50,429 bases of DNA, from contig CANQMH010000004.1 in the NCBI GenBank assembly GCA_947624865.1, positions 1 to 50,429 on the forward strand, written 5' to 3'. A program made the position numbers and the translations under genes. This DNA comes from an uncultured Clostridia bacterium. GTDB taxonomy: Bacteria > Bacillota > Clostridia > Oscillospirales > Acutalibacteraceae. How positions within the stretch are numbered: position 1 is the first letter of the stretch; each line of letters opens with the position of its first letter. Shown in pieces: positions 38,494 to 49,077 of this stretch. The notes under the pieces were generated by a model, which did not search any database, was not told the origin of the DNA, and saw only the letters and a list, made by a program, of their open reading frames with translations.

Positions 38494-40001
38494 TATTCAA
38501 TTTCGAGTGCACCAAGCACATAATTCTTCATATTGTCAACTTCAGTAACTTCAGAAAAGCGAACAGCTTTATTTTTGAGGTCAGAAAGAGGAGCAGGAAC
38601 CTCTTTATCCGTTATCTCATTGAGCATATCAACCATATCAAACTCGGTATCAGGCAGTTTGACGTCAGGTGCTACAGCCTGAAGAACGGATTTTGAGAAT
38701 TTGTAAGGACTTGCTGTTGATGCAATAACAGACGGCGTATCGTCACCTGTTTCCCTTACATACTGTTCATATACATTAACGGCAACTGCTGTGTGTGTAT
38801 CACACAGATAATTATCTTTCTCAAAAAGCTTGTTAATTGTTGCTTTTGTCTGAGTATCGTCGCAATAGCCGCCGTAGAATTTTTCTTTAATTACTGCCTT
38901 AACATCATCGCTTACTTCATATTTGCCTGTCGATTTTAATGAAGTCATCCAGCCTTTTGTTGCAGTATCACTGTTTCCTGACAATTTGTATAAAAGACGT
39001 TCGAGATTACTTGAAACGAGAATATCCATTGACGGAGAAATGGTTGTATAGAACTGTCTGTTCTTGTCATATACTCCAGTTTTTATAAAATCCGTAAGAA
39101 CATTGTTTGAATTCGAAGCGCATATAAACTTATTAATAGGAAGTCCCATAAGGCTTGCATAGTATGATGCCAGAATATTGCCAAAATTACCTGTAGGAAC
39201 AACAACATTAATTTTATCTCCAAGTTTAATTTTGCCCGAATTTACCATATCGCAATATGCTGAGATATAATAAACGATCTGAGGAAGAAGTCTTCCCCAG
39301 TTGATTGAGTTAGCAGAGGAGAAAAGCATATCGTTTTCTGCGAGTTTATTTGAAACATCAGCAGTCGTAAATATTTTCTTAACACCCGTCTGCGCGTCAT
39401 CAAAGTTACCTTTGATTGCACAAACTCTGACATTATTTCCTTCCTGAGTATTCATCTGATGCTTCTGCATAGGACTTACTCCGTCAACGGGATAGAAAAC
39501 AATAATTTTTGTATTATCAACATCTTTGAATCCTTCAAGCGCAGCCTTTCCAGTATCACCCGAAGTAGCAACAAGAATAACGGCAACCTTACCGTCATAT
39601 GTCTTTTTAAGAGATTTTGTAAGCAAATGAGGTAAAATTTGCAGAGCCATATCCTTGAATGCGCACGTGGGACCGTGCCAGAGTTCGAGTATATTCAAGG
39701 TTTTGCCGTCAACATTGCAAAATGCAAGCGGAGCAGGATTTTCACTTCCGAATTTTTCGGAGGTGTATGCCTTTTCAACACAGTCATCAATTTCCTCATT
39801 TGTGAAATCAGTGAGAAAATCCGAGAAAACCTTTTTTGCTCTGCCTTTATAGTCTGATTTTAACAAAGCTTTAAATGTATTTTCATCGTACTTAGGGAAT
39901 TCCTGAGGAACAAACAAGCCTCCGTCTTTTGAAATGCCCTGTGCGATTGCCTGAGCTGAGGACACAACTTCCGCCGCATTCTGAGTGCTGTTGTATAACA
40001 T
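38493..40001 (-). CDS. thrC: Threonine synthase
   Basis: ELWHGPTCAFKDMALQ, VATSGDTGKAALEGF, NSINWGRLLPQIVYY, PTGNFGNILASYYA. Start revised to 40001. Confidence 0.94.
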   Translation of the reverse strand: MLYNSTQNAAEVVSSAQAIAQGISKDGGLFVPQEFPKYDENTFKALLKSDYKGRAKKVFSDFLTDFTNEEIDDCVEKAYTSEKFGSENPAPLAFCNVDGKTLNILELWHGPTCAFKDMALQILPHLLTKSLKKTYDGKVAVILVATSGDTGKAALEGFKDVDNTKIIVFYPVDGVSPMQKHQMNTQEGNNVRVCAIKGNFDDAQTGVKKIFTTADVSNKLAENDMLFSSANSINWGRLLPQIVYYISAYCDMVNSGKIKLGDKINVVVPTGNFGNILASYYASLMGLPINKFICASNSNNVLTDFIKTGVYDKNRQFYTTISPSMDILVSSNLERLLYKLSGNSDTATKGWMTSLKSTGKYEVSDDVKAVIKEKFYGGYCDDTQTKATINKLFEKDNYLCDTHTAVAVNVYEQYVRETGDDTPSVIASTASPYKFSKSVLQAVAPDVKLPDTEFDMVDMLNEITDKEVPAPLSDLKNKAVRFSEVTEVDNMKNYVLGALEIE

Positions 40002-40043
40002 TGAAATCTTCCTTTCAAGTAACATTAAACATCAAATATTTTA

Positions 40044-40985
40044 CTACATAATTCGCTGATTGTCAAAGTTTTCAAAGAATTTAAGAGCATTTTCATAAAA
40101 AATCTTTCTTACTAAGCTTTCTTTATAATTATGTCTTAAAAACATTTCATAAATTTCATTCATTTGTAAACTGCTTACGATGTCAATCGGTAAATCACAG
40201 CCGTCAAAATCGCTGCCGAAACAAACGGTGTTTTCTCCGCCGAGAGCTAAAAAATGCTCGGTATGTCTGAGAATATCATATTTATTTGATTTTTCTGGAT
40301 TATCGGATAAAAACTCCTTATAAAAATTGATTCCTACAATACCGCCGTTTTCAGAAATAATCTGAAACTGCTCGTCAGTAAGATTCCTTCTGTGAGCTGT
40401 AACTTCTCTGGAATTTGAGTGTGAAGCGACAAAAGGTCTGTTCGATATTTCGGCTACATCATAAAATAGTTTATCGCTTGCGTGAGAAACGTCAACAATA
40501 ATATTATATTTCTCCATTTCAGCCACTGCTCGTCTTCCAAACGGTGTTATACCTTCGGGAGATAGAACGTCTGCTCCGTCGCCAATCGGATTTTTCTCAT
40601 TCCAGGTAAGTGTAATCATTTTTACGCCTGCTTCTGAAAATCTCTTTATATTTTCAATTTTCCCGTTTAGCGCTAAACCGTTTTCAACTGTAAAATAAGC
40701 CGAATTTTTATTATTATGAAACACATCTACTATTTTGTCATTTTTGCCTATAAGTGAAATATTGCATCGTCTGCACTCTTCTGCAAGTCTTTTTTCAGCC
40801 TTAAAAAACAATTCTTCTGCTTTATCTCCTGTGAAATAATCGGGAATCCATATTGCATAACATTGAAGCTTATGATAATCATTCTCTGAATTTAGAACTT
40901 TGACATCCATCGAAGCATCATCAAGCGGAAGATTGTTAACCACGGACTTGTAAAGAGTATCACAATGCAAATCAATAAGGCGCAT
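40044..40985 (-). CDS. Membrane dipeptidase (peptidase M19 family)
   Basis: [47 protein letters not shown]. Start revised to 40985. Confidence 0.88.
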   Translation of the reverse strand: MRLIDLHCDTLYKSVVNNLPLDDASMDVKVLNSENDYHKLQCYAIWIPDYFTGDKAEELFFKAEKRLAEECRRCNISLIGKNDKIVDVFHNNKNSAYFTVENGLALNGKIENIKRFSEAGVKMITLTWNEKNPIGDGADVLSPEGITPFGRRAVAEMEKYNIIVDVSHASDKLFYDVAEISNRPFVASHSNSREVTAHRRNLTDEQFQIISENGGIVGINFYKEFLSDNPEKSNKYDILRHTEHFLALGGENTVCFGSDFDGCDLPIDIVSSLQMNEIYEMFLRHNYKESLVRKIFYENALKFFENFDNQRIM

Positions 40986-41364
40986 AGCCGCCCTCCTGTT
41001 CAAAAGCATTCTCAATGTAATTAATGTATTTCAATTTTAAATTATCACTTTTGACATATACCTCGCATACATCAAATCTGCACAGCTTATCAAAATTATT
41101 TTCTGACATAAATACAAACGCTGTTTTTAACAATCGCAATTGCTTGCGCTTGTCAACAGCCGTCGCTGCTGAAACGATAGAATTTTCATGACGGGTTTTT
41201 ACCTCAACAAAAATAATGTATTCCTTATTTTCTGCAATTATATCAATTTCACCGTACTTTTTTCTGTAATTGCGGGCAATGATTTTGTATTTGTGTTTTT
41301 CAAGATACTTAACGGCGTATTCTTCGCCTTTATTCCCTGTTTCTTTAGTAGAAAACTTTGTCAT
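40972..41364 (-). CDS. UPF0102 / YraN family endonuclease-like protein
   Basis: [46 protein letters not shown]. Start revised to 41364. Confidence 0.9.
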   Translation of the reverse strand: MTKFSTKETGNKGEEYAVKYLEKHKYKIIARNYRKKYGEIDIIAENKEYIIFVEVKTRHENSIVSAATAVDKRKQLRLLKTAFVFMSENNFDKLCRFDVCEVYVKSDNLKLKYINYIENAFEQEGGYAPY

Positions 41365-41960
41365 TTTAAAATCTTTCCGAGAAAACTCATTCTGTGATAC
41401 GGGCACGGTCCGTATTCTTTTAGTGCTTCAATATGTAACTTTGTTCCGTATCCTTTGTGCTTATCAAAATGATATTGCGGATATTCCTCTGCATATTTAT
41501 ATAAAAGCCTGTCCCTTGAAACCTTTGCCAGAATAGAGGCACACGCAATAGACATTGATTTTGCATCGCCTTTTACTATACATTCGCTAGCAATTTCTAA
41601 ATCAGGAAGTCTGTTGCCGTCAATCATTGCATATTCGGCTTTTACATCAAGTCCCTCTACAGCGCGCTTCATTGCAAGCATTGTTGCATTGAGTATATTC
41701 ATATTTTCAATTTCTTCAACGCTTGCATATGCTATACAATATGAGCGAGCGGTTTCTTTTATAACATCAAATAAACTTTCACGCTTTTTCTCAGAAAGCT
41801 TTTTTGAGTCATTAACGCCATCAATTACAATATTAGGGGGTAATATTACAGCCGCGGCACATACAGGTCCTGCCAAAGGTCCTCTGCCTGCTTCGTCAAC
41901 TCCGCATACAGCGGAATATCCTTTTTCAATTGCAATTTGTTCAAATTCAAGCCAATTCAT
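41361..41960 (-). CDS. rnhB: Ribonuclease HII
   Basis: [49 protein letters not shown]. Confidence 0.95.
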   Translation of the reverse strand: MNWLEFEQIAIEKGYSAVCGVDEAGRGPLAGPVCAAAVILPPNIVIDGVNDSKKLSEKKRESLFDVIKETARSYCIAYASVEEIENMNILNATMLAMKRAVEGLDVKAEYAMIDGNRLPDLEIASECIVKGDAKSMSIACASILAKVSRDRLLYKYAEEYPQYHFDKHKGYGTKLHIEALKEYGPCPYHRMSFLGKILK

Positions 41961-41973
41961 ACTTCATTCTCCA

Positions 41974-42837
41974 TTAAGGCATTTCCACGGTAATTCTTCC
42001 GAGTTTTGCGCTTCTGAATTCATCAAGAAGCATTATTGCAGCCCTTTCAGTATTTACTTCTCCTCCTGAAATAAGCATTCCTCTCTTTTTTGCGATTATA
42101 TTCAGCAATTCATATGAATCAATATTATCAATATCGGTTTCCTCGAATTTAAAGCGTGCGATAAAATCCTTTGGCTTTAATTCTTTTAAAAAGTCAAGCA
42201 GTCTTACTGCGAGAAGCTCTGTATCAATAATCTGGTCTTTTACTGCACCGGTAAATGCAAGGTGCTCTCCTACAATTTTATCATCAAATTTTGGCCATAA
42301 AACTCCGGGAGTGTCGAGCATTTCAAGATTTTTTGCAATCGTGTACCATTGATTACCTCTTGTAACGCCCGGTCTGTCCTCTACCTTTGCTCTGTTTTGC
42401 TTTGCAATCTTATTAATAAAAGATGATTTTCCGACATTTGGAATACCTACAATCATTATTCTAATCATAGGGTTTATCATTCCTTTTGCTTTCAGGCGGT
42501 TAATTTTTTCACTCATAACTTTATTTACTGACGTAGCAAATTTATTTAACCCCTTGCCACTTTTGCAATCGACCGCAATGGCAGTTATCCCCTCTTTTTC
42601 AAAATAATCAATCCACATTTTTGTGGCTGTTTGATTTGCCATATCACACTTGTTAAGCAAAATTACTCTGGGTTTATTTTGAATAAGCTTAGCGAGGTCG
42701 GGATTTCTGCTGCTTATTGGGATACGTGCGTCAATTATCTCCGCCACAGCGTCAACAAGCTTTAAACTTGACTGGATTTGTCTTTTTGTTTTGGTCATAT
42801 GACCGGGAAACCATTGAATATTCTGCATTTCACTCAT
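41974..42837 (-). CDS. rbgA: Ribosome biogenesis GTPase YlqF/RbgA
   Basis: QWFPGHMTKTKRQIQSSLKLVDAVAEIIDARIPISSRNP, IVGIPNVGKSSFIN, LDTPGVLWPKF. Start at the Met after the SD (42837). Confidence 0.92.
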   Translation of the reverse strand: MSEMQNIQWFPGHMTKTKRQIQSSLKLVDAVAEIIDARIPISSRNPDLAKLIQNKPRVILLNKCDMANQTATKMWIDYFEKEGITAIAVDCKSGKGLNKFATSVNKVMSEKINRLKAKGMINPMIRIMIVGIPNVGKSSFINKIAKQNRAKVEDRPGVTRGNQWYTIAKNLEMLDTPGVLWPKFDDKIVGEHLAFTGAVKDQIIDTELLAVRLLDFLKELKPKDFIARFKFEETDIDNIDSYELLNIIAKKRGMLISGGEVNTERAAIMLLDEFRSAKLGRITVEMP

Positions 42838-42849
42838 ATTTATCATCCT

Positions 42850-43434
42850 TTAATATAAATAAGTAACTCTGTCTAACGGAAAGAATATAAATAGTGCTTT
42901 GCCTATTACTTCATCAACTGAAATAAGACCTAATTTGTCATCTCTGCTGTCTAAAGATACATTTCTGTTATCCCCCATTACAAAAATATATCCCTCAGGA
43001 ATTACATATGGAATAGAAAAATCATTTGTTGGCTTTTTAGTAAAAGAAGAAATATAATTCTCATCAAGAATTATGCCATCTACACAAACTTGTCCTGTTG
43101 AATAATCAATTGTAAGCGTCTGACCAGCTGTGGCTATAACTCTTTTTATTATGCGTTTCTCAGCAAGTTTTTCTGTATTTATTACTACAATATCGCCCGT
43201 CTTTGGTTCATACATAAAATTTGTAAGAATCACCTTATCGTCGTTATGTAAAGTATCTGACATTGAACTGCCTACAACATTCGCGTCCCTTATAACAAAA
43301 GTGAAAAGTATGACGATTATTGCAAAAACAAAAATTATTGTTTTCGTGAAATCATAAATATATTCTATGTATTTTTTATTATTGATAACATAACTAATCT
43401 TTTTATTTTTATCTGTTTTTTCAGGCTCTTGCAT
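42850..43434 (-). CDS. lepB: Signal peptidase I (copy 1)
   Basis: VVGSSMSDTLHNDDKVILTN, KRIIKRVIATAGQTL, GYIFVMGDNRNVSLDSR. Confidence 0.92.
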   Translation of the reverse strand: MQEPEKTDKNKKISYVINNKKYIEYIYDFTKTIIFVFAIIVILFTFVIRDANVVGSSMSDTLHNDDKVILTNFMYEPKTGDIVVINTEKLAEKRIIKRVIATAGQTLTIDYSTGQVCVDGIILDENYISSFTKKPTNDFSIPYVIPEGYIFVMGDNRNVSLDSRDDKLGLISVDEVIGKALFIFFPLDRVTYLY

Positions 43435-43457
43435 AGCATAATCCTCCTGAATAAATA

Positions 43458-43491
43458 AAGCTTATTTCTATTATAAAACAGAAATAAGCTT
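43458..43491. terminator. Hairpin between the two lepB genes
   Basis: AAGCTTATTTC-12 nt-GAAATAAGCTT. Confidence 0.45.
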
Positions 43492-43559
43492 AATACAATA
43501 TAAAAATAATATATAAGATAACTATAATTTAATCTTAATGTTTTAGTATTAGATAATTC

Positions 43560-44243
43560 TTAGTAAAGATACCCGAATTCGCTTAAAGGAAATGCTACAA
43601 ACTGAGCTTTTCCAATAACGTTTTCTACATCTATCAAACCAATTTCAGTGCTTCGGCTGTCCATGGAGACTCTTCGGTTATCACCCATTACAAAAATCTT
43701 ACCTTCAGGAATGACCTCAGGTATCTGATTGTCACCGATGTTTCCTCCAAATGTTGAGCCGTCTATATAGGACTCATCCATTTCAATGCCGTCAACAATC
43801 AATTTATCATTTACATAATCCAATTTTACACTCTGACCCTCTGTAGCTATGACTCTTTTAATAATCGGATTAGCATATTCAGCTCCGTGAGAGATAACTA
43901 TAATGTCTCCGCTTTTTGGTGTGTAAAAAAGATTTGTAACAATAACCTTATCGCTTGAAGCCAAAGTATCGTCCATTGACGAGCCTTCAACGTCAACAAG
44001 TCTGAACACAAAAGTCAGACAGATAACTACAATTGAAATTGCAAACAATATACAGCGAACCCAGTCATAAAATCCCGAAATACCGCCGTCAGCCTTTTGC
44101 GTAACAAATTGTTTATCATTAAATTTATCTTGAGTTTTAAAATAAATATCAGGATTGATTTCCGCAGTTAAATCAATACTTTTATCTTCTGAAATTTCAG
44201 TTATTTTTTCTTCATGCGTATTTTTTTCGCTCAATTTTTTCAC
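43560..44243 (-). CDS. lepB: Signal peptidase I (copy 2)
   Basis: VEGSSMDDTLASSDKVIVTN, PIIKRVIATEGQSV, GKIFVMGDNRRVSMDSR. Confidence 0.92.
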   Translation of the reverse strand: MKKLSEKNTHEEKITEISEDKSIDLTAEINPDIYFKTQDKFNDKQFVTQKADGGISGFYDWVRCILFAISIVVICLTFVFRLVDVEGSSMDDTLASSDKVIVTNLFYTPKSGDIIVISHGAEYANPIIKRVIATEGQSVKLDYVNDKLIVDGIEMDESYIDGSTFGGNIGDNQIPEVIPEGKIFVMGDNRRVSMDSRSTEIGLIDVENVIGKAQFVAFPLSEFGYLY

Positions 44244-44303
44244 CTGCTGAAAAGAGAGTAAAAAAGGGACTATTACAAGTCCCCGTTTAAAAACATTTGA
44301 TAA

Positions 44304-44651
44304 TTACTTGCGAATCTGTTCCTTAACCTTAGCAGCCTTACCTACTCTGTCACGGAGATAATAAAGCTTGCTTCTGCGAACCTTACCGTAACGAACAACC
44401 TGAACGTCTTTTACGTTTGGTGAATGGAGCGGGAACACTCTTTCAACACCAACACCGTAAGCAACGCGTCTTACAGTAAAAGTCTCAGCTACGCCACTGC
44501 CTCTTTTTGCAATAACAGTGCCTTCAAACATCTGAATTCTTTCTCTGTCACCTTCACGAATGTTAACTGATACTCTAACAGTATCACCAATGCTGAATTC
44601 CGGAGTAGTATCTTTTACTGAACCAGCAGCTATTGTTTTTAATGCGTCCAT
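44304..44651 (-). CDS. rplS: 50S ribosomal protein L19
   Basis: [58 protein letters not shown]. Confidence 0.96.
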   Translation of the reverse strand: MDALKTIAAGSVKDTTPEFSIGDTVRVSVNIREGDRERIQMFEGTVIAKRGSGVAETFTVRRVAYGVGVERVFPLHSPNVKDVQVVRYGKVRRSKLYYLRDRVGKAAKVKEQIRK

Positions 44652-44765
44652 TTTTATCCTCCTAATTTTCCCGATATTCTTACCATAAGGCAGCGGACTA
44701 TCAGCTTCAAAATGACGGCTAAGCCGTTATTTGAACCGCGCCGAGAGTAACGACGGTATCAAATG
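44652..44765 (-). ncRNA. Candidate structured leader of rplS (L19 leader-like)
   Basis: About 110-nt GC-richer leader with hairpin TTCAAATAACGGC-TTA-GCCGTCATTTTGAA (44706-44735) immediately upstream of rplS in an AT-rich background. Confidence 0.4.
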
Positions 44766-44824
44766 CCTATATATAATATCATAAAAGAAATAATAATTCA
44801 AGTATTTTTTTTAAAAAATGTAAA

Positions 44825-45742
44825 TTATTTACTCATATTATGGAGCTTATTTAAAAAGTTAAGAAAATAATCGGGCAATTCAGAACAAAACTCCATATAT
44901 TTTTCTGTCTTAGGATGAATAAATCCTATTTTTCGCGCGTGGAGGCATTGACCCTCAAACGCAACCTTTTCATTTTTTACTCCGTACACCAAATCGCCTG
45001 ATACGGGATGACCAATATAAGCCATATGCACTCGTATTTGATGTGTGCGGCCTGTCTCAAGCCTGCATTTAATGTGCGTGTAACCTTTAAATCTCTCAAT
45101 AACGGAATAATGTGTTACTGCATTTTTACTGTTTTTTGAAATAACACACATTTTTTTGCGGTCGTTGGGGTTTCTTCCTATCGGAGCGTCAACCGTTCCT
45201 TCGTCATTTTTTAAATTTCCGTAAACAACAGCCTCATACTCTCGTGTAAAGGAATGTTCTTTTATCTGCTTTGCAAGCATTGTATGAGAAAAATCATTTT
45301 TAGCTACGATTAAAAGACCGCTTGTGTCTTTATCAATTCTATGGACAATTCCGGGACGCATAACTCCGTTAATGCCTGACAGGCTGCTGCCGCAATGATA
45401 AAGCAAAGCATTAACAAGCGTTCCGCTGTAATTTCCGGCTGCAGGGTGAACAACCATTCCTTTCGGCTTGTTCACCACAAGAAGATACTCATCCTCAAAT
45501 ACTATATCAAGCGGTATATTTTCAGCCTTGGCCTCATACGGAACAGGGTCGGGGATTTGTACAGTTACAGTATCCCCTGCTTTTAGTCTGTATTTTTTAT
45601 TTATTTCTAATCCGTTTACGGTTACTCCGCCGTTTTCAATTAAATTTACTGCGGCTGTTCTTGACAGCGCTATATCAGAGTAAGATATAAATTTATCAAC
45701 TCGAATATCGTTTTCGTTACAAATAATATTATGTTTAGTCAT
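44825..45742 (-). CDS. RluD-family pseudouridine synthase
   Basis: S4 domain; VVNKPKGMVVHPAAGNYSGTLVNALLYH, GIVHRIDKDTSGLLIVAKND, TGRTHQIRVHMAYIGHPVSGD. Confidence 0.93.
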   Translation of the reverse strand: MTKHNIICNENDIRVDKFISYSDIALSRTAAVNLIENGGVTVNGLEINKKYRLKAGDTVTVQIPDPVPYEAKAENIPLDIVFEDEYLLVVNKPKGMVVHPAAGNYSGTLVNALLYHCGSSLSGINGVMRPGIVHRIDKDTSGLLIVAKNDFSHTMLAKQIKEHSFTREYEAVVYGNLKNDEGTVDAPIGRNPNDRKKMCVISKNSKNAVTHYSVIERFKGYTHIKCRLETGRTHQIRVHMAYIGHPVSGDLVYGVKNEKVAFEGQCLHARKIGFIHPKTEKYMEFCSELPDYFLNFLNKLHNMSK

Positions 45743-45745
45743 TGC

Positions 45746-46228
45746 TTAAATCTGCCTTTTTTCAGTATTCAGCATATTTGAGAAAAATAAAACGTAGATT
45801 ATCAGCATAATAGTTCCTGCTGTAATGCAGTAATCGGCTAAGTTGCACACGGGAGGGAAAAATGAAACGCTCAGATAATCAATAACATATCCGTAAAAGA
45901 TTCTGTCAATAAGATTACCTATTCCGCCTCCTATAATAAGGGCGGCGCAAAAATAAAAGAACTTTCCTTTAGGACGTTTTTTAAACATAAAAAATATTAT
46001 TATGCCAATCATAGTCGATGTGAGCGCAACAAAAACCCAGCGCATATCTGAAAACATTCCGAATGCAACGCCTCTGTTTTCTACATAGGTAAGTTTAAAC
46101 AGATTGTCAATTACATCAACAGTTCCCACAGGCTGCAAATATACAGACACGAAATATTTAATAATCTGGTCAATAATAACAAGTACTATTCCAATAAATA
46201 GAGCAACAAAAGGCATAAATCCTCCCAT
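45746..46228 (-). CDS. lspA: Lipoprotein signal peptidase
   Basis: VIIDQIIKYFV, LTYVENRGVAFGMF, IIGGGIGNLIDRIFYGYVIDYLSV, FNLADYCITAG-like motif (VCNLADYCITAG). Confidence 0.94.
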   Translation of the reverse strand: MGGFMPFVALFIGIVLVIIDQIIKYFVSVYLQPVGTVDVIDNLFKLTYVENRGVAFGMFSDMRWVFVALTSTMIGIIIFFMFKKRPKGKFFYFCAALIIGGGIGNLIDRIFYGYVIDYLSVSFFPPVCNLADYCITAGTIMLIIYVLFFSNMLNTEKRQI

Positions 46229-46233
46229 ATATA

Positions 46234-46265
46234 TAAATCGGTGTGTTATTGATCACACCGATTTA
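46234..46265. terminator. Hairpin between ileS and lspA
   Basis: TAAATCGGTGTG-TTATTGAT-CACACCGATTTA. Confidence 0.55.
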
Positions 46266-46273
46266 CAGCTAAA

Positions 46274-49039
46274 CTATTTTAAATTTTCACAGCAGCGCGA
46301 GCAAAGAGTAGGATGTTCTTTGTCAGTGCCTACAGTTCTGCTGATTGACCAACAGCGCTCGCATTTCTCTCCCTCAGCTTTTTCAATGCTGATTTCAAGG
46401 TCAGAATCGTTTTCTAAAATTTCAATTTCAGAAACAATAAATGCCGCGCTTAGTTCTTTTTCAGCCTTTTTAAGAAACTCAAGCTTTGAACCGCTTGCAG
46501 AAAGAATTACTTTAGCCTCAAGTGAGCTTTTGATAGTTTTATCTTTGATATATGTTTCAAGAGCTTTCTTAACATCATCTCTGAGTTCATGAATTTCATC
46601 CCAGAAAGCCATAAAATCATCATCAATTGATATATCAGACTTTTCAGGCATTTCATTAAATATAACGTGTTCAGCATTATCATTCTCAGAATGAGGCATA
46701 TACTTCCAAATTTCATCAGAAGTGTATGCAAGAATAGGAGCGATTATTCTTGTCATTGCGTTGAGAATAATATAAATTGACGTTTGTGCAGCTCTGCGTG
46801 ACTTGCTGTCGGCTTTTTCAGTATAAAGTCTGTCTTTTAATACATCAAGATAGAAGTTTGACATATCAACTACACAGAAATTATGGATTCCGTGATAAAC
46901 AAGGTGAAATTCATACTTGTCGTAAGCATCTTTAACCTTATCAATAAGATTGTTAAGCTTTGCAAGAGCCCATTTATCAATCGGCATAATCTCATCAAGC
47001 GAAACCATATCTTTATCGGGATTAAAATCAGAAAGATTGCCGAGAATATATCTTGCAGTATTTCTGATTTTTCTGTAAGCCTCGGAAAGCTGCTTTAAAA
47101 TATCCTGTGAAATTCGTATATCTGCGTGATAATCGGAAGAAGCAACCCAAAGACGAAGAACATCTGCGCCGTACTGGTCGATTACCTCCTGCGGGTCGAT
47201 TCCGTTGCCGAGAGATTTATGCATTACTCGTCCCTTACCGTCAACAACCCAGCCGTGAGTAAGCACAGCTTTGTACGGAGCTGTTCCCATAGTGGCAACA
47301 GAAGTAAGAAGCGAGGACTGGAACCATCCTCTGTATTGGTCTGCACCCTCAAGATAAAGGTCAGCAGGCCATTTGAGATATGAACGGTTTTTAAGCACAG
47401 CGGCATGAGAAGAACCACTGTCAAACCAAACGTCCATAATGTCTTTTTCTTTCGTAAATGAAGTACATCCGCATTTTTTACATTTAGTACCCTCGGGAAG
47501 AATCTCAGAAGCTGAATGTGTAAACCATGCGTCTGAACCTTCTTTGCCGAATAAATCTGCAACCGCAAGCATAGCTTCCTTTTCAATAAGAGGTTCGCCG
47601 CAATCCTCGCAATAGAAAATAGGAATAGGAACGCCCCATTTTCTTTGACGAGAAATACACCAGTCTTTTCTCTCTCTTACCATTGACGTAATCCTGTCTT
47701 TGCCCCATCCGGGAATCCATTCAACTTCGTCAATGGCCTTTACAGCCGCGTCCTTAAATTCGTCAACAGAGCAGAACCACTGGTCGGTTGCACGGAAAAG
47801 AACAGGATTTTTACATCTCCAGCAGTGCGGATACTGGTGAATAATTTTCTTCAATGCAAACAATGCGCCTGTCTTATCAAGATATTCAGCGATAGGCTTA
47901 TTTGCATCATCAGTTTTCAAGCCCGCAAACATTCCTGCCTCAGAAGTGAGAACGCCGTTTTCATCTACGGGAACAATAATTGGTATTTCAGGATAATTTC
48001 GGCAAACGTCATAGTCTTCTACACCATGACCGGGTGCAGTATGAACACAACCTGTACCGCTTTCAAGAGTAACATGGTCGCCAACAATTACAACCGACTC
48101 TCTGTCCATAAACGGATGAGCAGTTTTAATATATTCGAGTTCTGAGCCTTTTATAGTGCCGACAACTTCATAATCAGTTTTTTCAGCGGCATCCATAGCG
48201 TCTTTATAAAGCTCGTCAGCCATAACATAATATTCGTCGCCGCATTTTATTACGGAATAGTCAAAAGATGGACCCACGCAAATAGCAACATTACCGGGAA
48301 GCGTCCATGTGGTTGTCGTCCAAATAACAAAATAGACTTTTTTCGGGTCAATTCCCATAGCAGAAAATTTTCCCAAGTCGTCAGTTACATTAAACTTTAC
48401 ATAAATTGAATGACACGGATCTTCAGCGTATTCAATTTCGGCTTCTGCAAGTGCCGTTTTACATTCAGGACACCAGTAAACAGGCTTTAAGCCTTTATAA
48501 ATGTATCCTTTACAAGCCATTTCAGCAAATATACGGATTTGTTCGGCTTCAAAATCATGTGTAAGAGTAATATAAGGATTATCCCACTCTCCGATTACAC
48601 CAAGACGTTTAAATTGATTTCTTTGGTCATCAATATAGCCTTCAACAAACTCCTGACACATCTTTCTGAGTTCAAGCTCTGAAATATCGGCAGAGCTGCC
48701 AACGCCGGCTTTTTTTCTTGCTTTAAGTTCTGTGGGCAGTCCGTGAGTATCCCAGCCGGGAACATACGGAGCTTTAAATCCGGACATATTTTTATATCTG
48801 ACAATAAAATCTTTAAGAACTTTATTCAGCGCAGTGCCAAGGTGAATATTTCCGTTTGCATAAGGCGGTCCGTCATGAAGAACAAATAAAGGTTTGCCTT
48901 CATTAACTTTCATAAGGTTTTCATATATTTTTTCATCTTCCCAATTTTTAAGAGTAACAGGCTCGCTTTTAGGAAGTCCTGCACGCATAGGAAAGTCTGT
49001 TTTAGGAAGATTAAGTGTCGAATTGTAATCCTGGGACAT
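46274..49039 (-). CDS. ileS: Isoleucyl-tRNA synthetase
   Basis: HDGPPYANGNIHLGTALNKVLKD (HIGH), MHKSLGNGIDP (KMSKS variant KSLGN), C-terminal zinc CERCWS...CSRC. Start revised to 49039. Confidence 0.95.
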   Translation of the reverse strand: MSQDYNSTLNLPKTDFPMRAGLPKSEPVTLKNWEDEKIYENLMKVNEGKPLFVLHDGPPYANGNIHLGTALNKVLKDFIVRYKNMSGFKAPYVPGWDTHGLPTELKARKKAGVGSSADISELELRKMCQEFVEGYIDDQRNQFKRLGVIGEWDNPYITLTHDFEAEQIRIFAEMACKGYIYKGLKPVYWCPECKTALAEAEIEYAEDPCHSIYVKFNVTDDLGKFSAMGIDPKKVYFVIWTTTTWTLPGNVAICVGPSFDYSVIKCGDEYYVMADELYKDAMDAAEKTDYEVVGTIKGSELEYIKTAHPFMDRESVVIVGDHVTLESGTGCVHTAPGHGVEDYDVCRNYPEIPIIVPVDENGVLTSEAGMFAGLKTDDANKPIAEYLDKTGALFALKKIIHQYPHCWRCKNPVLFRATDQWFCSVDEFKDAAVKAIDEVEWIPGWGKDRITSMVRERKDWCISRQRKWGVPIPIFYCEDCGEPLIEKEAMLAVADLFGKEGSDAWFTHSASEILPEGTKCKKCGCTSFTKEKDIMDVWFDSGSSHAAVLKNRSYLKWPADLYLEGADQYRGWFQSSLLTSVATMGTAPYKAVLTHGWVVDGKGRVMHKSLGNGIDPQEVIDQYGADVLRLWVASSDYHADIRISQDILKQLSEAYRKIRNTARYILGNLSDFNPDKDMVSLDEIMPIDKWALAKLNNLIDKVKDAYDKYEFHLVYHGIHNFCVVDMSNFYLDVLKDRLYTEKADSKSRRAAQTSIYIILNAMTRIIAPILAYTSDEIWKYMPHSENDNAEHVIFNEMPEKSDISIDDDFMAFWDEIHELRDDVKKALETYIKDKTIKSSLEAKVILSASGSKLEFLKKAEKELSAAFIVSEIEILENDSDLEISIEKAEGEKCERCWSISRTVGTDKEHPTLCSRCCENLK

Positions 49040-49077
49040 TTTATTTACTCTCTCCAATTACTAAAAATTTATTGCGG

